Source of the DNA: Gerris lacustris
Lineage: Eukaryota; Arthropoda; Insecta; Hemiptera; Gerridae
Assembly: GCA_951217055.1 (NCBI GenBank)
Contig: OX578279.1
Coordinates: forward strand, 30,964,173-31,028,172
Reading direction: 5' to 3'
DNA: 64,000 bases
A program made the translations under genes and the position numbers. The stretch's first letter is position 1. The number at the start of each line of letters is the position of its first letter. Below, one piece after another: positions 35,220 through 48,625 of this stretch. Below the pieces are notes generated by a model, which was not told the DNA's origin, searched no databases, and was given only the letters and a program-made list of their open reading frames with translations.

Positions 35220-36545
35220 GCCAAATATTTTTCTTGAAACAAGCAAGATTTAGAGAAATAAAATAAGACATATTGAGGTTCCGAGACCTCTGAAACATTA
35301 CCATTAATTTTCTGGACTCTCTAAAAAATATGCTTAATGCTTATATTTTTTCTAATAGATAAAAAAATGCAGAGTAATAAAATCGCATAAGATCATATTA
35401 TCAGATGTGGTTTTATGTACTCTACCATACTTAAGGATTATGATCATAGTTCCCTTATAGAATAGCCTGGGCCCTCATTGATAACAAAAACTTGACCCCT
35501 TCAATTCTTTTATTCTTTCTTAAGTCTTTCCAGAGAAAACTTTTCTCTTTTTTTTGAAACGCTTTTCTCCTTCCTTCTATACACTATTTCTACATCCCCC
35601 CTTTTTTCCTATTCTACTTCCATACGAGGCGAAACTTCCAAAGGGAAGAAAAAAAAAAAGAAGGGAATCTAAGCCAGAAGACCGAGAAAAATTGACTCCT
35701 TTGTGTTCTAGAAGGGATGTGGAGAAGGGAGGAAACGGTATAAGGAAGAAAAAAAGGATTTAAGCTGAAAGGGCTTGGAGCTGGTACCCTTAGGGAGACC
35801 AGTCTGCAGCCCTTGATTCTTATCGGGCAAAGCATTCACGTTTAGTTTAAACCTTTTTCCTCCACGAGCTTTTCTCAAGTTTTAAACACACACTCCTTCC
35901 GGATGACTGGAACAAAACCAATTATAAGTATAAGGGAAAAAAGAACTGACACATGCATACAGAATTTATAAAATAGATAATTCATCAGTAAATAAGCAAC
36001 ATAGAATAAGTGTAAGTATAGAAAATAAAGTAATCTTCAGGTATCCTTATAAAAATTGAAATTATGATGACAAAGATATCCTCTAACGTCCCCTATTTTT
36101 CTAATAATTCCAGATATCCATTATCTCTCTACAGCTATCTATTTTTTATTTAAACGCTCGACAAATCACAAATATTAATAAAAACTCAATAAACATTATA
36201 CTGAATAGTAATAACAGCACTCCAAAATAGATTTATAAGTTATAAGAATGAACTTTTATCAAGAATCTTTTGGAAAATAAATTAAAGGAGAAAAATTGAA
36301 CAGTGCCCTTTTATTAATTAATACCACAAAGTATCAGTAGAAATAACTCTTTTTGTTTAAGCATTTCTTCTAGAAATAGCAATATTGGCTTAAGTGGGCT
36401 TTCACCTTCTCACTACTGTCTAGGGCAGTTATATTACTTTAATAAAAAAAAATCTTCATTAGGATACTTAGTAATTAATTAGCCAATTCTTTGAATAAAC
36501 TATAAGCTTTTAATTAGTTTCTACAAAATATATTGCAATTATTGT
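35220..36545. other. AT-rich stretch without a recognisable gene
   Basis: 35554-35835 is a CT/GA-rich low-complexity patch that creates charged frames on both strands. Nothing else is identifiable. Confidence 0.6.
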
Positions 36546-36551
36546 TTTATA

Positions 36552-37082
36552 ATAGACTGCCAATTATGCTTATCCAACCTATTATCGTCAAATTACTTGA
36601 CTTTTTCGTCCTTTTTTAAAAATCTGTCAAAATTGTCTTGATAACATTGATAAAAGTGTCAGCAAAACTTATTAAGCGGAGACGGTTGAAATGAATCTGA
36701 GGCTATATCTACGACAAACCATTCAAATTTCATAAACGTCAGATGAGTATACTTTTGAAGATATATTTATAGAGTAAATAAATATATGCTTGTGTGCATA
36801 TATGGAAGAGAAACAAATAAACGCAATGGTCGAAACTTATATAGGACCAACTATGAACTAATTATTATTACCCATTATCCAAATTTCAGTAAACTTGTAC
36901 GAGTAGATTTTAAGATAAGTTGGTTCGCAAAAATTGAACGATAGACAGTCGCAGGAGCAAAAATGTTCCCTGATGTCTAAAACGGATTTTGGTCTTATAA
37001 TTTTTGAAATCAGAGATATAAAAAATGATCGTTCTTCAAAACGAGCACATCGCTTCCGATATTTTCGGTAAGCTCGGAAGCA
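36552..37082 (+). repeat. Interspersed repeat family A, copy 3
   Basis: Starts ATAGACTGCCAATTATGC. It contains GGAAGAGAAACAAATAAACG, GGTTCGCAAAAATTGAACGA, AAAATGTTCCCTGATGTC and the terminal stem-loop GCTTCCGATATTTTCGGTAA then GCTCGGAAGC. Compared with copies 1 and 4 it lacks the long GACAGACC tract. Confidence 0.75.
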
Positions 37083-38089
37083 AGAAGTCCATTTTTTGTA
37101 TCTTATTTTATATTCCAAACAAAGTAAAAGGAAATATAAATTACGTCAGCAAATAAAAATAAAATGAGCAAATAATCTAAAAAAGTGAACGTATTCAAAG
37201 ATTAAACAATTTAAGGTAGTAATAACTAAAAATTTAAGGTAGTAGTAACTAAAAATTTTAATATTTTCTGCATGAAATTGAATGAAGAAAATGAACAAAC
37301 ATTAAAAAAAAAATCCTAATATTTCAAGACTACACCATAAATAATGCTTTAAAAAAGTTTTATTAAAGCTGTAACACAGACTAAGTAAGGAAATTGTTTG
37401 AAAATCCCTCCTTCTCGCATAAAATGAAACTAAATAGAGACTTAAATGGTTGTACACTTGAAACGACATTAAAACTGGTTATAAGGTTAATGTTGCCTAC
37501 CCAAGACTTAATCTATCTTTTAACGATTAAACTTTTATGGTATCTAACTATATAACTGTCTTATTACGGGATTACGACAGTTAAAAAAGAAGGCAAAATG
37601 TGATATTTAAAAAACAAAATCAAAAGGTACCTTAATTTAGTAAGGATGTAATATTAATAAAAAGTATGAAAAATATAATAAAAATATAAACAGGTAAAAA
37701 AATCCATTAAATGAACAAATGCAATATAATATAATTATTATTATAAATTTATATTTTATTGGTAGAATAAACAAACATTAACCATAATATTATAAAATAA
37801 TTTAATTTCTTGAAATACGAACACCTGAATTGTTAAAAAGAAAAAAACATTTATTATTTACATACATATTATAATCCCCTCTTACACAAATTGTAAAGTA
37901 GGCACTAAAAAAATAAAATACGATAGATAAATATATAAAATAAAAAATATGAACATTCCTTATGCCTGTTTTAAACTTCAATATATAAGATAGTTAGTCT
38001 ATGTTATTTTTATCAAACCGTATTTCTTAATAATGTTATCCTATTTTTTAATTTCAACTTAATTATGATCAAGAGGATAAACATTAGGG
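37083..38089. other. AT-rich stretch with a small tandem duplication
   Basis: 37209-37254 is a two-copy direct repeat of AATTTAAGGTAGTAATAACT plus AAA (23-bp period, one mismatch). Otherwise the stretch is low-complexity AT. Confidence 0.65.
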
Positions 38090-38245
38090 TTTAGAAATTT
38101 TAGTAGGGAGGAAAATTTAGTAGCAGGGAACATCTCCAGGGGAATACATGTTTTTAAAGGGAGATAATAACGTTGGTTAGTTAAGTGACAAAAAAAACTA
38201 CTCGTTGGGAGTCCTCTGCGTTAGTGAGGAACAGATGAGATCATC
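38090..38245. repeat. Decayed copy of the 31236-31482 MITE
   Basis: CAGGGAACATCTCCAGGGGA then ATACATGTTTTTAAAGGGAG and ATAATAACGTTGGTTAGTTA parallel one arm and the centre of the MITE at 31236 (reverse complement reads GGGAACATCGCCAGGGGAGA and GGTAACAACGTTAACTGATT). The second arm is only faintly recognisable. Confidence 0.55.
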
Positions 38246-41135
38246 AATCATCATGAACTTTCATTGGAAATTTGCTAATGATATAATATTTTATTTGCTA
38301 ATAATATCGATTCTATGAATTTATTAAACCAGGGTTTTATGTATTTTTGTTTACAAAGTAAATATGTATTAGCTTGCTAGGTAAGGTCAGGCTTGATATA
38401 GTGGTGATAATATCAGTTAGGGTTGGCGCCGTATTTCAATTGAATATTCACACCTAAAAAAGCTGAATATGGAAAGTTTATTATAATATAAAGGAGTTAG
38501 GCAGAAAATAGTAATTTTAACTCTTCAGATTAGAAGGATCCAAAATCAAATTTGCGAGAAAAAAAAAATTTATTAAAAAGCAAGAAATGTTAAAAATAAA
38601 TATGATAATAATTTTTTGACTTAAAAAGCCACAATATAGACGTACAAAATTAATATTTAAATTAAAAAAAATTCCATAAAAATTTCAGTTATTAGGAAAA
38701 GAAAATATTTCTTATATAATTTATCTTTAAAAATATCTTACTATAATAGCCGTAAAGGCCTTTATAGACTCAAGTAATAAACATTAGAAATATCGTCATA
38801 AAATGTTGCAACTTAATAAATACAAAATAAGAGAATAGGTTGTTCAACCTAAAACCTACATTTCTTCAGAAAAAAAATAAATTAATGGTTGTGTCGGGGT
38901 TCGAAACATCATAAATATAAATAGCCGTAAAAATCAGGGAAAAAAGGCACAATGCCCTTTACAATTTTATAGATTGTATGTTCATTAATGTCTTAGAGGT
39001 ACAGAAATCATTAAATATACCTTCTATAAGATCAAATATTATTTACGAAGATGACTGACGAATAAAACTTCGAAGTTAGTTACTACTCTTATATAAAAAT
39101 AACTTTAATTATTTTACATTACAAAAATAATAGCTTTGAAGATTTGTACATAATTGAAAGGATTTAAATAATTAACAAGCAAGAGTATTTAAATCTCACA
39201 AAAATTAAAAGAATTTTAAGTTTTAAGACAAAGGCTTTATTTTGTTAATTTTAATTTGACAGTTAATGTCCTTTTCTTGTAGTATTACAACGACGCTATT
39301 CTTTTGCACTTTGCTTATATGAATATTTGTTTTAAAAGTTTTGTAACTCGTCGAAATATCTAAACTAATATTATTGGTAAAAAAGAACACAAAAAACTTT
39401 TATTTAGTTTCTGTTGCTTTTGTATGTTCTTTAACCTTCTTCAAGTGTCTGGATTAAATTGTAAATAAAGAAACACTAAAGAGACAGAAATACAACTTTT
39501 CACAAAATTCAGATTTAGTGATTGTAATTTGATTTTATTTCTGCATTGAATAACGATTTTACCGCGAATCAAGAAATTTCTTTAAACAAAAATAATAATA
39601 TTACTAACCCTGCCTTACTAACACTGTCTAATAGTCCATTATTTCTAACACTACGCCTCTCAGACGTAAATTAAAATTTGACCAACTTATACACGTTTAA
39701 GATTTAAATGCTGATAAAATAGTGAACTTGAAACATTTCTTTGTCTAATAAAATGGTTAAAAGGTGCTCTTTAGGGAGAAAATGATTACCAAACTGACCC
39801 TTTAACCTGAAAAGAGCAGGTCAAAATATACATTTTACAATTTTCCGCACTAGCACCTGCTGCATTTAAATCTGAAATTATGTTATGATAATCTAATGAA
39901 TTTTTCATATTATGGCAATATAATATTTAATAATCAAATATGAAGAACAAAAAAAAGCCAATTAAAGGCAGCAAGCTCGATAAGGTTAGGCTCGATAGGG
40001 TGCCTGAGGCACAGTTGACTAAAAGAAGTGGTAAATTACTAATATATAAAAGCACAGCAAAGACCCGACTTTGACGCGATCTGAAGGTTAATTAAGCAGA
40101 GATAGCATACCTAGAAGGACTAATGGCTGGCACGCTTGCGCACCGAGAACTATCAACTACAGTCAGCATGTACGCCTCAGAGACGTATTGTTAGACGTGC
40201 AGGGCTAAACAACAACAACAATAATAATAATATTATATTATTATCATCTAATAATTTAAAAATGCTGAATCACAGAGAAGCTCCCTGTTTTTTTTACGCA
40301 TTTTTTATTTTTTGCCCGTTTCTCAGATTATCAAGAGATAAGTTGATAAAGCGCAGCATCTGTTCGCTTCCCAAGTCTACAGTTCTTGTATCATTCAGTC
40401 GTCACAGCTACCGAAATATCTCTCCCTTCAAACCAGCAAGGAACACAAAAGTCCACAAACTGTAATCTCAAAAAGATGCGAGCTTTTATATAACCCCCTC
40501 CTCTGCCCTCACTGCAAAAATCCTTCGTCTAGAGGGAAAAGTATTACAAAAAAAAGGTTCTCTATTGAAAATCTACTAAACACCTTCTAAACGTTTCGTA
40601 TTTCCTAGTTCTTATCTCAAACAATTTTTTTTATTCTAAAAAAAACTATAATGTATTTTCAATGAACAAATCAATATAGAAAGATTGGGTGTTTATATAT
40701 GTATAGTGAAAAAAGAGATTAGGTCTGAATGAAAAGGGGTGCTCAAGAAGTGATAAAGGTGTCAGAAAGAGGTTCGAATTTCGACTTAGGAGTAAGCAGC
40801 TTTTGGTGGCATTAAAGGAAGGGAGAAGTAAAAGAGCTTTTATAGTTCAAACATTGAACAAAAGCATCAACAGAAATATACAAACATTGTAAAACATAAA
40901 TAATTACATCTAAAAAGGAACTATAAAGAGCAAATACTGTGTCAAACATAGTATTGGAGCGCTTACCTAAATGGTATAACGAGTTCATTTGAAGGGCTTA
41001 GGCCAGCCAAATGCTTATAAACTATATATGTATTTAATGGAAAATGTGGCAGGCATCACAGACATGTCACCCATCATCTACGTAAACTATATAATTAACA
41101 TTCTACAACCCGAATAGACGCCGCTTCATCAAGTA
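38246..41135. other. AT-rich stretch without a recognisable gene
   Basis: Contains an (AAC)n(AAT)n microsatellite at 40209-40234. 39960-40200 is slightly GC-richer with a small direct repeat GCTCGATARGGT. The 109-codon frame at 40136-40465 spans the microsatellite and looks spurious. Confidence 0.6.
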
Positions 41136-41143
41136 GCTACCCG

Positions 41144-41848
41144 CAGTAGCGCACCCAGGATTTTTTTTTGGAGGGGCACAGATTAAAAAAAGGGGGGGGG
41201 GGGAGTAATGTGGGCTTAGCATAATCACAGATAATTAAGAAGTCTGGTTTTCTTTGTTCTTAAATTACTTCATATCAAGGCGAATCCAACAATTTTTAAG
41301 GGGCTGGGCTCTCTTTTAGGGGGGCCCGGGGGTCCTCCCCCGGGAAAATTTTTATAGTTTACGTTACTTGAAACGTCTTTTTAGCCTATTCTAAGAGCAT
41401 CTAAAATGTTATTTTATACAAATAAATTTAAGATTTTTATGAACGGGACATGAAGACCGGGGTATTTTATTGAAAAAAAAAAAAATTATATGCGAATAAT
41501 ATTTTATTATTAAAAGTTGTACATTATATAATAGATTAATGTTTTAGTTCAGTAGCCAGAAAAATAAATTGGTACATTTTAAAAATATTTTGTTACGTGA
41601 ATTAACAAAAAAAAAAAAAAAAAATGTCTGGCAAAACTTTGGTAATTACTTATTTATTTGATATTCTTATCTTTTGAGTCTTCAGGAATAAAACTTATTT
41701 ATTGATTTTTTTTTACTATCACAGCACTATTACATTAAAATGTGCTGCGGAATTGCATACTTAAATTTAAGGTCTTCGGCTTTGTGGGGGGGCACATGCC
41801 CTCCGTGCCCCCCCCCCCCCCCCCCCCCCCCCCCTGGGTTCGCCACTG
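41144..41848. mobile_element. Non-autonomous hAT-type element, 705 bp, exact 8-bp target duplication
   Basis: The ends are inverted copies of CAGTRGCGMACCCAGG (left 41144-41159, right 41833-41848). The octamer GCTACCCG is exactly duplicated at 41136-41143 and 41849-41856. Beside the right TIR is a run of 27 C (41808-41834), and beside the left a G-run. An internal palindrome CCCGGGGGTCCTCCCCCGGG is at 41326-41345. The interior is otherwise AT-rich and non-coding; the frame 41740-41961 crosses the right border and reads the poly-C as proline, so it is spurious. CAG ends and an 8-bp duplication are established hAT hallmarks. Confidence 0.92.
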
Positions 41849-41859
41849 GCTACCCGTTT

Positions 41860-43700
41860 ATATCGCGATACTGGGTTGACACTGAGCGTATAATACAAAG
41901 CCCCACTTACTTATTTAACACAAATTCCGATAATTATTCCATTGCCAATAATCATTGTTAAATAACCCTTTTACAAACTCAATTCCGTTTAAAGATATTA
42001 CGAGCATTCACAAAATAAATTTGTTACTCTAAATTACCTACATAAGATTATAATCAGTAAAAGAAACAACAGCAATATTCGAGTTGACCGTATGCTTTAA
42101 GGAAGTAAGCTTTTGACAAAAAACATAGTATGTTTACTAGTCAAGATACGTTTCAGATTCCCCTTTTATTTTTGGGGAAAAGGATTTTGGAAGACTGCAG
42201 ATTGTCTTAACGACTTCTCAATGTTACTATCCTGGGTCTAGCTCTCTCAATGTTAAGAGCTGCTATCACAGCCAGGGTAGTTTAGATAACAGATACAAGA
42301 ATCTTTAAAAGCAATGAATGAGGAACAAGAGCAAGAGGGAGCAAAACTTAATACAAGAAAAGAAGAAAAGATAAGACTAAGAGAGTAAAGGTCCCTAAGA
42401 AAACAAAGGAGACATATATATATACAGAGAAGATTTAAAGTCAGGAAAAAGATGGAAGAAGAAACATAAACAAAACAGGAAACATACGAGGAATGAAGAA
42501 CAAAATTTAAGAAAATATTTTTTTTAAAAAATTACAGCATAAATCTACAAATTTAAATGATAAAAAATCAGTATTGTATAAATATTTAATAATATTAAAA
42601 AAAAGCTCTTTAATAATAAAGTTTTTTGTGTCTTCATTTATGTTGGATATAATTCTATAAATAACCAAATATAATCTTTTGTATTTGTTTCAACAAGCAG
42701 ACTTACTTTGTCCGTCAATGAAATCTCAATAAAAGATTGCACACAATTGAATTCCAGTATTCATCTTTAGAAGTGGTAAAGTGGAATATCTTTAATCAAT
42801 TTATAAAATTATATATTATAAAATCAAATGTTTAAATATCTGAATTAAGCTAGCTTTGTGGAAGAGCCATACAATGTTATTATATAGTAATTACTTTATC
42901 TGACACTAGTATTTTATTTTATTTTTTTTTAGTGTATGATTTATGATGTATAAGACGTGTTAAATTGAGGCATAAAAATGTAAACTTATTTTATATCAGC
43001 AGTATGTAGAAAATAAATATATATTTCTTCTCTATACATGCAATTATGTAACAAACTAACTAACTCAGTGGCGTAACAGTCCACGGACATAGGCTCTTTT
43101 AATTGTATATCTACAATATTTAATCGATTACACGTATCAAAATATTGAAATTAAATTATTTGTTTCCGAATATGTTTATATTGTAATAAGAATTTAAACG
43201 AATCAAATAAATGTTTTAAGTATATAAATTTAGATGAAAGCGTAACCTGATTGAAATTAAATGATATAATATTAAGAAAAGTCAATATTTTAAATGCAGA
43301 AAGCGCCAGTCTAATACAGAGATCTATCTAAACTATCTTTAATATAGTGTCTGTAAAATGATAAAAAAAAAATATATATACTGATAAACGATCAGTATAA
43401 ATGAATTCGTCGAATAATGCAAAAAAATTACTTAAATGTAGGCGTACAAATGAAGTCAACAGGAAACCCAAATGTAGAGAAAAATTTCGATATAAAACCA
43501 GATGGCACAAAAAAAAAGCACAGTAATGTAAAAATGCAAAACATAAATAAATTAGTAGATCAAATGAAAGAGATAAATAAAAAAAGAAGGATAATGAGTG
43601 AAAGAGAGAAAAAAAAGTAATTCTCAAAGTAAGACCTTGGTAAAAGGTCTCTGTTTAGATTGATAAGAGATAAAAGTACAGTAAAAAAGAAGGAAAGAGA
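41860..43700. other. AT-rich stretch; one isolated hAT-like terminus
   Basis: CAGTGGCGTAACAGTCC at 43066-43082 matches the TIR of the MITE at 25269 over CAGTGGCGTAAC, but no partner end or target duplication was found. Lysine/asparagine-rich frames on the plus strand (43417-43620) and their antisense counterpart are low-complexity. Confidence 0.55.
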
Positions 43701-43704
43701 ACAC

Positions 43705-43800
43705 ATGAGGATAGAGGGGATTGAAGATGTTTTGGAACGCAGTCTGCGTTCCTAATGGGGATATCTTCAAAGTACCCCCTACTCTCCTTGCCTATAATAT
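43705..43800. repeat. Inverted repeat with strong central hairpin
   Basis: The core GGAACGCA / TGCGTTCC (43734-43752) is enclosed by TTGAAGAT (43721-43728) and ATCTTCAA (43763-43770). Weaker outward pairing GAGGATAGAGGGG / CCCCCTACTCTCC extends it. It is probably a small palindromic repeat. Confidence 0.65.
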
Positions 43801-46690
43801 CCTTATCTCGTTAATCTGTAAACGTCATCAACTACTCTTAACATGGGGATACAGCCTCCTCCGCTTTCTACAGCCTTCTATACACAGAAGATCTTGATAA
43901 AATAGAATGAGCTCTTATCAAGCATTATCCAACCTAGACATCGCATCGTCAACAAACAAGTAAATATAGGTATGCTTCATTTTTTAATTTTTTTTTTTAA
44001 TTACGAAAGAAAATAACTAAAAATAATTAAGTAAGAAACCCCAAACTATTTTTTGCCTCTAAAAGTAAAAATGTATCATTATTTAGAATGATACAGTTAA
44101 AATAAATATATTTACATCCTTCCTCCTTAAGATAAAGACAAAGAAATGTTTCCTATTATTAAATCGTCAAGTTGTCGAGGCGCCATCTGGTATTGTTCAA
44201 GATAAAGAGACCAAGGAAAGGATACCATCCTTAAGACTTATCGTTAGGTTCACATCATGACGAGTATGACGTTTCTCAACTCCAAACCCCTTTTTTTTAT
44301 TTTTGGGTTACGAAGATTTTTTGTTTTTTGAAGAGGGCTTCCCTGTTATCTATTTAAGAACTGGTTTTATTATTAATCACTTTGTGTTTCGTAAGACAAG
44401 GGAGTAGGAACCTTGTCTTCATTTTGTTTGTTCAAAAGACAAAAAAAAGTATAAGAATAAATAGAAAAAAATGAAAGGTAAAATTGTATAAATAGATGTT
44501 TCTATTACTTTTAGACATTGAAATATTTATTAAATTTAAAAAACTCACTGCCTTGTTTGATGAATCAACAAATTACGCTTAAAATGGCAGAGTCTATATT
44601 AAGATAGCTGTAACACCAAAACTCTTCTTGTATTATACTGACAAATCTTTTTAAAATTCTAACATTTTTGTTCAGCAACAGAACGGCTACATGTGATGTT
44701 TATTCATGGTAGCCTAATAGTTGCCTTTGTATTGTTTTCGGATTACCAATTCTTAAGATAATGGATATTGATATTATACAGGTAATATATATTAAAAGCG
44801 CAGAGAAGGGTCGAAACGTTTTATCTGAAATATAAATGAAAACCAACATGTTTTGATTATATTTATTCAACACCTAATGAATCCATCAAAAACAATATAT
44901 GTGATATATTTTTCTATATATACAATTTTATACTAGAGCACCAAGATATTGCCTACGTTGAAAATAATACCAAAGGGCACTAAATATATTTAAATTCCTT
45001 ACTACCTACTAAGAAGAAATATAAATGAGAGAGCATTTTGGTACCTCATTATTTACCAAAAAGCTAACATATTCCTTATACATTGGAACCATTACATGCA
45101 GAAGTTAATAAAATATTTATTGATAATAGCACATAAGTTGGTATAATCTCAAGGCAGACTAGGAACATGCTTTCTCTTACTCGATAGGTCAGAGAAGTTG
45201 TCGGATCAAATGATAGTTCATATCTTTGCAATAAAATACTTCTTAAAGTATTTAATAAATGTCAATGACAACAATACAATAGGTACAATTAAATTAAGTA
45301 CTGTTTCTAATTAACCATACAATTAAATTATATGGTCAACATTTTTATTGCTGGTGTAACTATAGATAATGTGTTGGAAAATGGTTGTAATTTGTAAGCT
45401 ATTACGATTACGGTTGTTTGATTTTTATAATTTAAAAACACGTATTCTCTAATGTAAACTTTAAAGATTTTCAAATCACAACATTTAAAAACCTATGATT
45501 TAATATTTTTTCTCCTTCTATCGAAAAGAGCTATTTCAGATTCCTATAGTGCTTGGAAGTGAAAGGTGTTGTTAACTTCGACTATAAAATCTTCTATTTT
45601 TTTTATATACAATGAACTCGTGAAAAAACGTTAGAACTTTTCTTTAGATTACTATAATTTCGACTCAACGGCTGTAATTCAAAATAGATAGAAAAAAAAT
45701 GAAAGATTGATACTATGATTATGTTTCTTGATGAAAGGGATTGATAAAAAAACAAAAACAAAAATGAACGCTTAAAAATGTATTTTCATACTTGTGTCGC
45801 ATAGCTGTGAGTTTCAGATAAAGGAAACTTCTAATTAAAATTTTTGGTTGATAAAAATCATGAATATAAGAATTTATTATCTTAAATCGCTATAAAGAAA
45901 GGAACACAATATCCTTTGGAGGTTTAAATAAGCTAGTGTTCATGATTTAATCACTAAATGCGGATGAATAGCATTAAAAAAATAATGTCTGGATTTATCA
46001 TAACATTCTTATTTTATTCATTGTTTTATTTGTCCTAAACTTGTATGTAAGGAGGATTAGGTATGATTATAATTTATTTTTAAAATTAATGTAAAACATT
46101 AAACAAAGGAAGAATTTTAATTATGTTTATAATGTCCCCCATAAGGAGAAAGTATGAAACGGAATTACCTACATACACAACATTAGAAAGAACATAAAAA
46201 CTCACCACTATCTTATAAACTAGATACTAGATTGTACCTATAGGAAATGCAATTATTATGATAAAATTGGTATTAGATTGCCTAAAAATGTTCATATTTA
46301 TTTTCAAAGATTTGGTGCCTGCAAACTATAATTTATTTCTCGAATTCGCCTCGGTATTTAGGGTCGGTAGGGCAAAACTGAGGACCCTTATAATTTCCTG
46401 CATTTGTCTGTCTGGAGGTGGTTAACGCACCTGTAACCTCCGAATGTTCTTAACACAAAAGTTTGAAGCAATGGGATAATGTTACATATATAAACCTAAC
46501 AAATTTGAAAATTTACTTTTAATACCATGGCGATACTTTCTCTCTATTACATTCTTCGTACATAAGAAAGTAAAAACTAGGCCACTAACGCAAATATAGA
46601 TTTTTATTTTATTTATAGAAAGTACTGGATACCTTGGCAATAAATTTCAAAAGTCTAGCAAGAGGTCACACAGTAAATCAGGAGAAAACA
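43800..46690. other. AT-rich stretch without a recognisable gene
   Basis: Includes a small hairpin TGTATCATT...AATGATACA (44072-44095) and a moderately GC-rich patch at 46330-46450. Nothing codes convincingly. Confidence 0.6.
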
Positions 46691-47240
46691 CCATAAATTT
46701 AAAGCTCTCTTGAAATTTTCGCGAGAGAGGAATTTTCAGATGTAATTCTACTCGGGAAGGTTGGCTAAGTTAAAGCCTCAATTAGGTTGGGGGTCGGGAC
46801 CCAGAGAGAGGCTAAACCTCCCGGACCAATCAGTTTGTAAATTGTTGATTTCCAAGTGCCAACTGCTTGAGAGTAGAGCCGGATAGGAAGGCTCGCCGGT
46901 GCCAAGGAGACCCGTGCCAATCCCCCTTCCTCAGACTAAAATCCACGGTAAGGAAATCAGTGCCACTCGAAGCGGCTCCTGACATTCGGCGGGATTCTCC
47001 TAATTGGGCCCATCAATCAGTTTAACAACGGCAACAACGTTATTGAGAAGCCTGGAGGCCGGAGATGCCGGAGGAAGCAGACCGAAGCTTTAAACTTTTA
47101 TTATTCGATTAACACCGTGAGCCTCTAGGTTCTCCTCACTCCCCTCCTAGAGCCAATTATCGTTAAATCAATTGTTAAATTGGGATTAAAACGAGACAAA
47201 GACCCCAGAAATTGTTTAGGGAGGTCGTTCAGTAGAAACA
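46690..47240. other. GC-richer island, strongest candidate for conserved regulatory DNA
   Basis: About 550 bp are markedly GC-richer than their surroundings, unique within the window and not open in any frame for long. CGGACCAATCAG (46821-46832) is a CCAAT-type site. On the minus strand CTGATTGATGGGCCCAATTA holds TGATTGAT, the consensus for Exd/Pbx-Hox dimers, next to a TAATTG-type core (plus strand about 47000-47019). Such clusters are usual in developmental enhancers. Function is inferred only; an exon of a non-coding RNA is an alternative. Confidence 0.4.
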
Positions 47241-48620
47241 AACAAACTAAAACAAAGCAGTTCAACTTTTCAACACAGTTAGTACAAATGACTGGTCTTA
47301 AAGCAAACTATAACATAAAAACTAAAGAAATTTTCTACTTTTGTCTCTAATCTAGTTTTATATTTATGAATTTTACAAATGTTTCCCACTTTGGCCTTCT
47401 TTCTAGTATTAATGATTCATCTTTAAGCAAAGTACTACAACATTAAAGCTAAGGGAATAGTTTGCCAACCCTTCTTGAATATAATTGTTTAAACTTCACA
47501 AATTTAATCCTAACACCCTTAATATTATAAGAAAACTTTAACAGTTATTAGTATAATTGCGATGTAAATAATTTAATCAAAATTAATTTGCACAAATAAC
47601 TATAAAAGTCATACGCTCGTGAAACTAAGCCTCATACCAAAAATAGAAAATGCGGACATAAAAGACTTAAGACCGATTAATAAACAAATTAACTCGTACA
47701 CGTATATTCCAGGAGGTATAAAAAGACCACTGAAAATGTTTAAAAGAATTTTTTAAAACATTTGAGTATCTTTTATAGACACTTCAAATATAGAAAACAT
47801 TACTATGAAAGTTATTATAGAAGAAATAATTTTAAGTTGAAATTTATATTTTTTTAGTCCCTGAATGAATAATAGAGGATTATGAAAAAAGATCTGTAGA
47901 CTGTCCAGAAGCATTGAGATTGAGCTAGTAAAGTAAACTAATTACATTTTTTCTTTCTATCTTTATTTTCGTTTCTCTAAATTAGGCCAACCAACATGTT
48001 ACTATTTTTACTCTGTTTACAGATTTGCTTTTAATTTCAAATGACTTTATAAAGAACAAACGAGTTACAATTGATGCAGTCGATAGAAAAGGATAGTCTT
48101 TCCCTCAATTTTTTAGAGTACCATTATATTCCACTTCATTACTCCCATAAAACATGGTAAATAGAAGGGTAATGTGCATAAAAAAAATCAACGTCAAGCT
48201 AAAATATTAATTAGGTTAAGTATTACTTAGCCACTATAACCTCATAAGGGTTCAAAAAAAAGTTAAAAAACTGAAACATATGTAACATTAAAAAAGGGAG
48301 GTAGAAAGACTATCGCGGTGCTTTTATCTAAAGCAGCTGGAACATATAGTATATATCTCATAAACGAACAGACTGTTTCAAATTATTATTACGCACTCAT
48401 TATACGCAGCTTAAAAAAATACAAACAAAAAACACTCAAGTGTTTAAATTGAAAAGGAAACACTTATAATAATTGTCGGTCCTCTTTAAGGCATCATACT
48501 TTTTGACAGCAAAGCTTTACCTGTCTTTCCTTTATATCTATGTATACCTAATCGATTAATGACACATCGATCAACGTGTAGAGCATTAATCACTTGAGGG
48601 GTCCAAATAACTGATATGAA
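47240..48620. other. AT-rich stretch, nothing identified
   Basis: No frame or repeat worth naming. Confidence 0.65.
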
Positions 48621-48625
48621 ATAAA

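Noticed and set aside
35554..35835. Charged frames on both strands
   Set aside because: CT/GA-rich simple sequence; no domain and no conserved residues.
40209..40245. Regulatory or coding meaning of the AAC/AAT run
   Set aside because: Simple trinucleotide microsatellite that makes a poly-Asn frame.
41740..41961. Frame with a polyproline block
   Set aside because: Poly-C of the hAT-type element read as proline; the frame crosses the element's right border and target duplication.
43328..43627. Antisense pair of frames
   Set aside because: Both are low-complexity (Phe/Leu/Ser versus Lys/Asn) and arise from A-rich sequence without stops.
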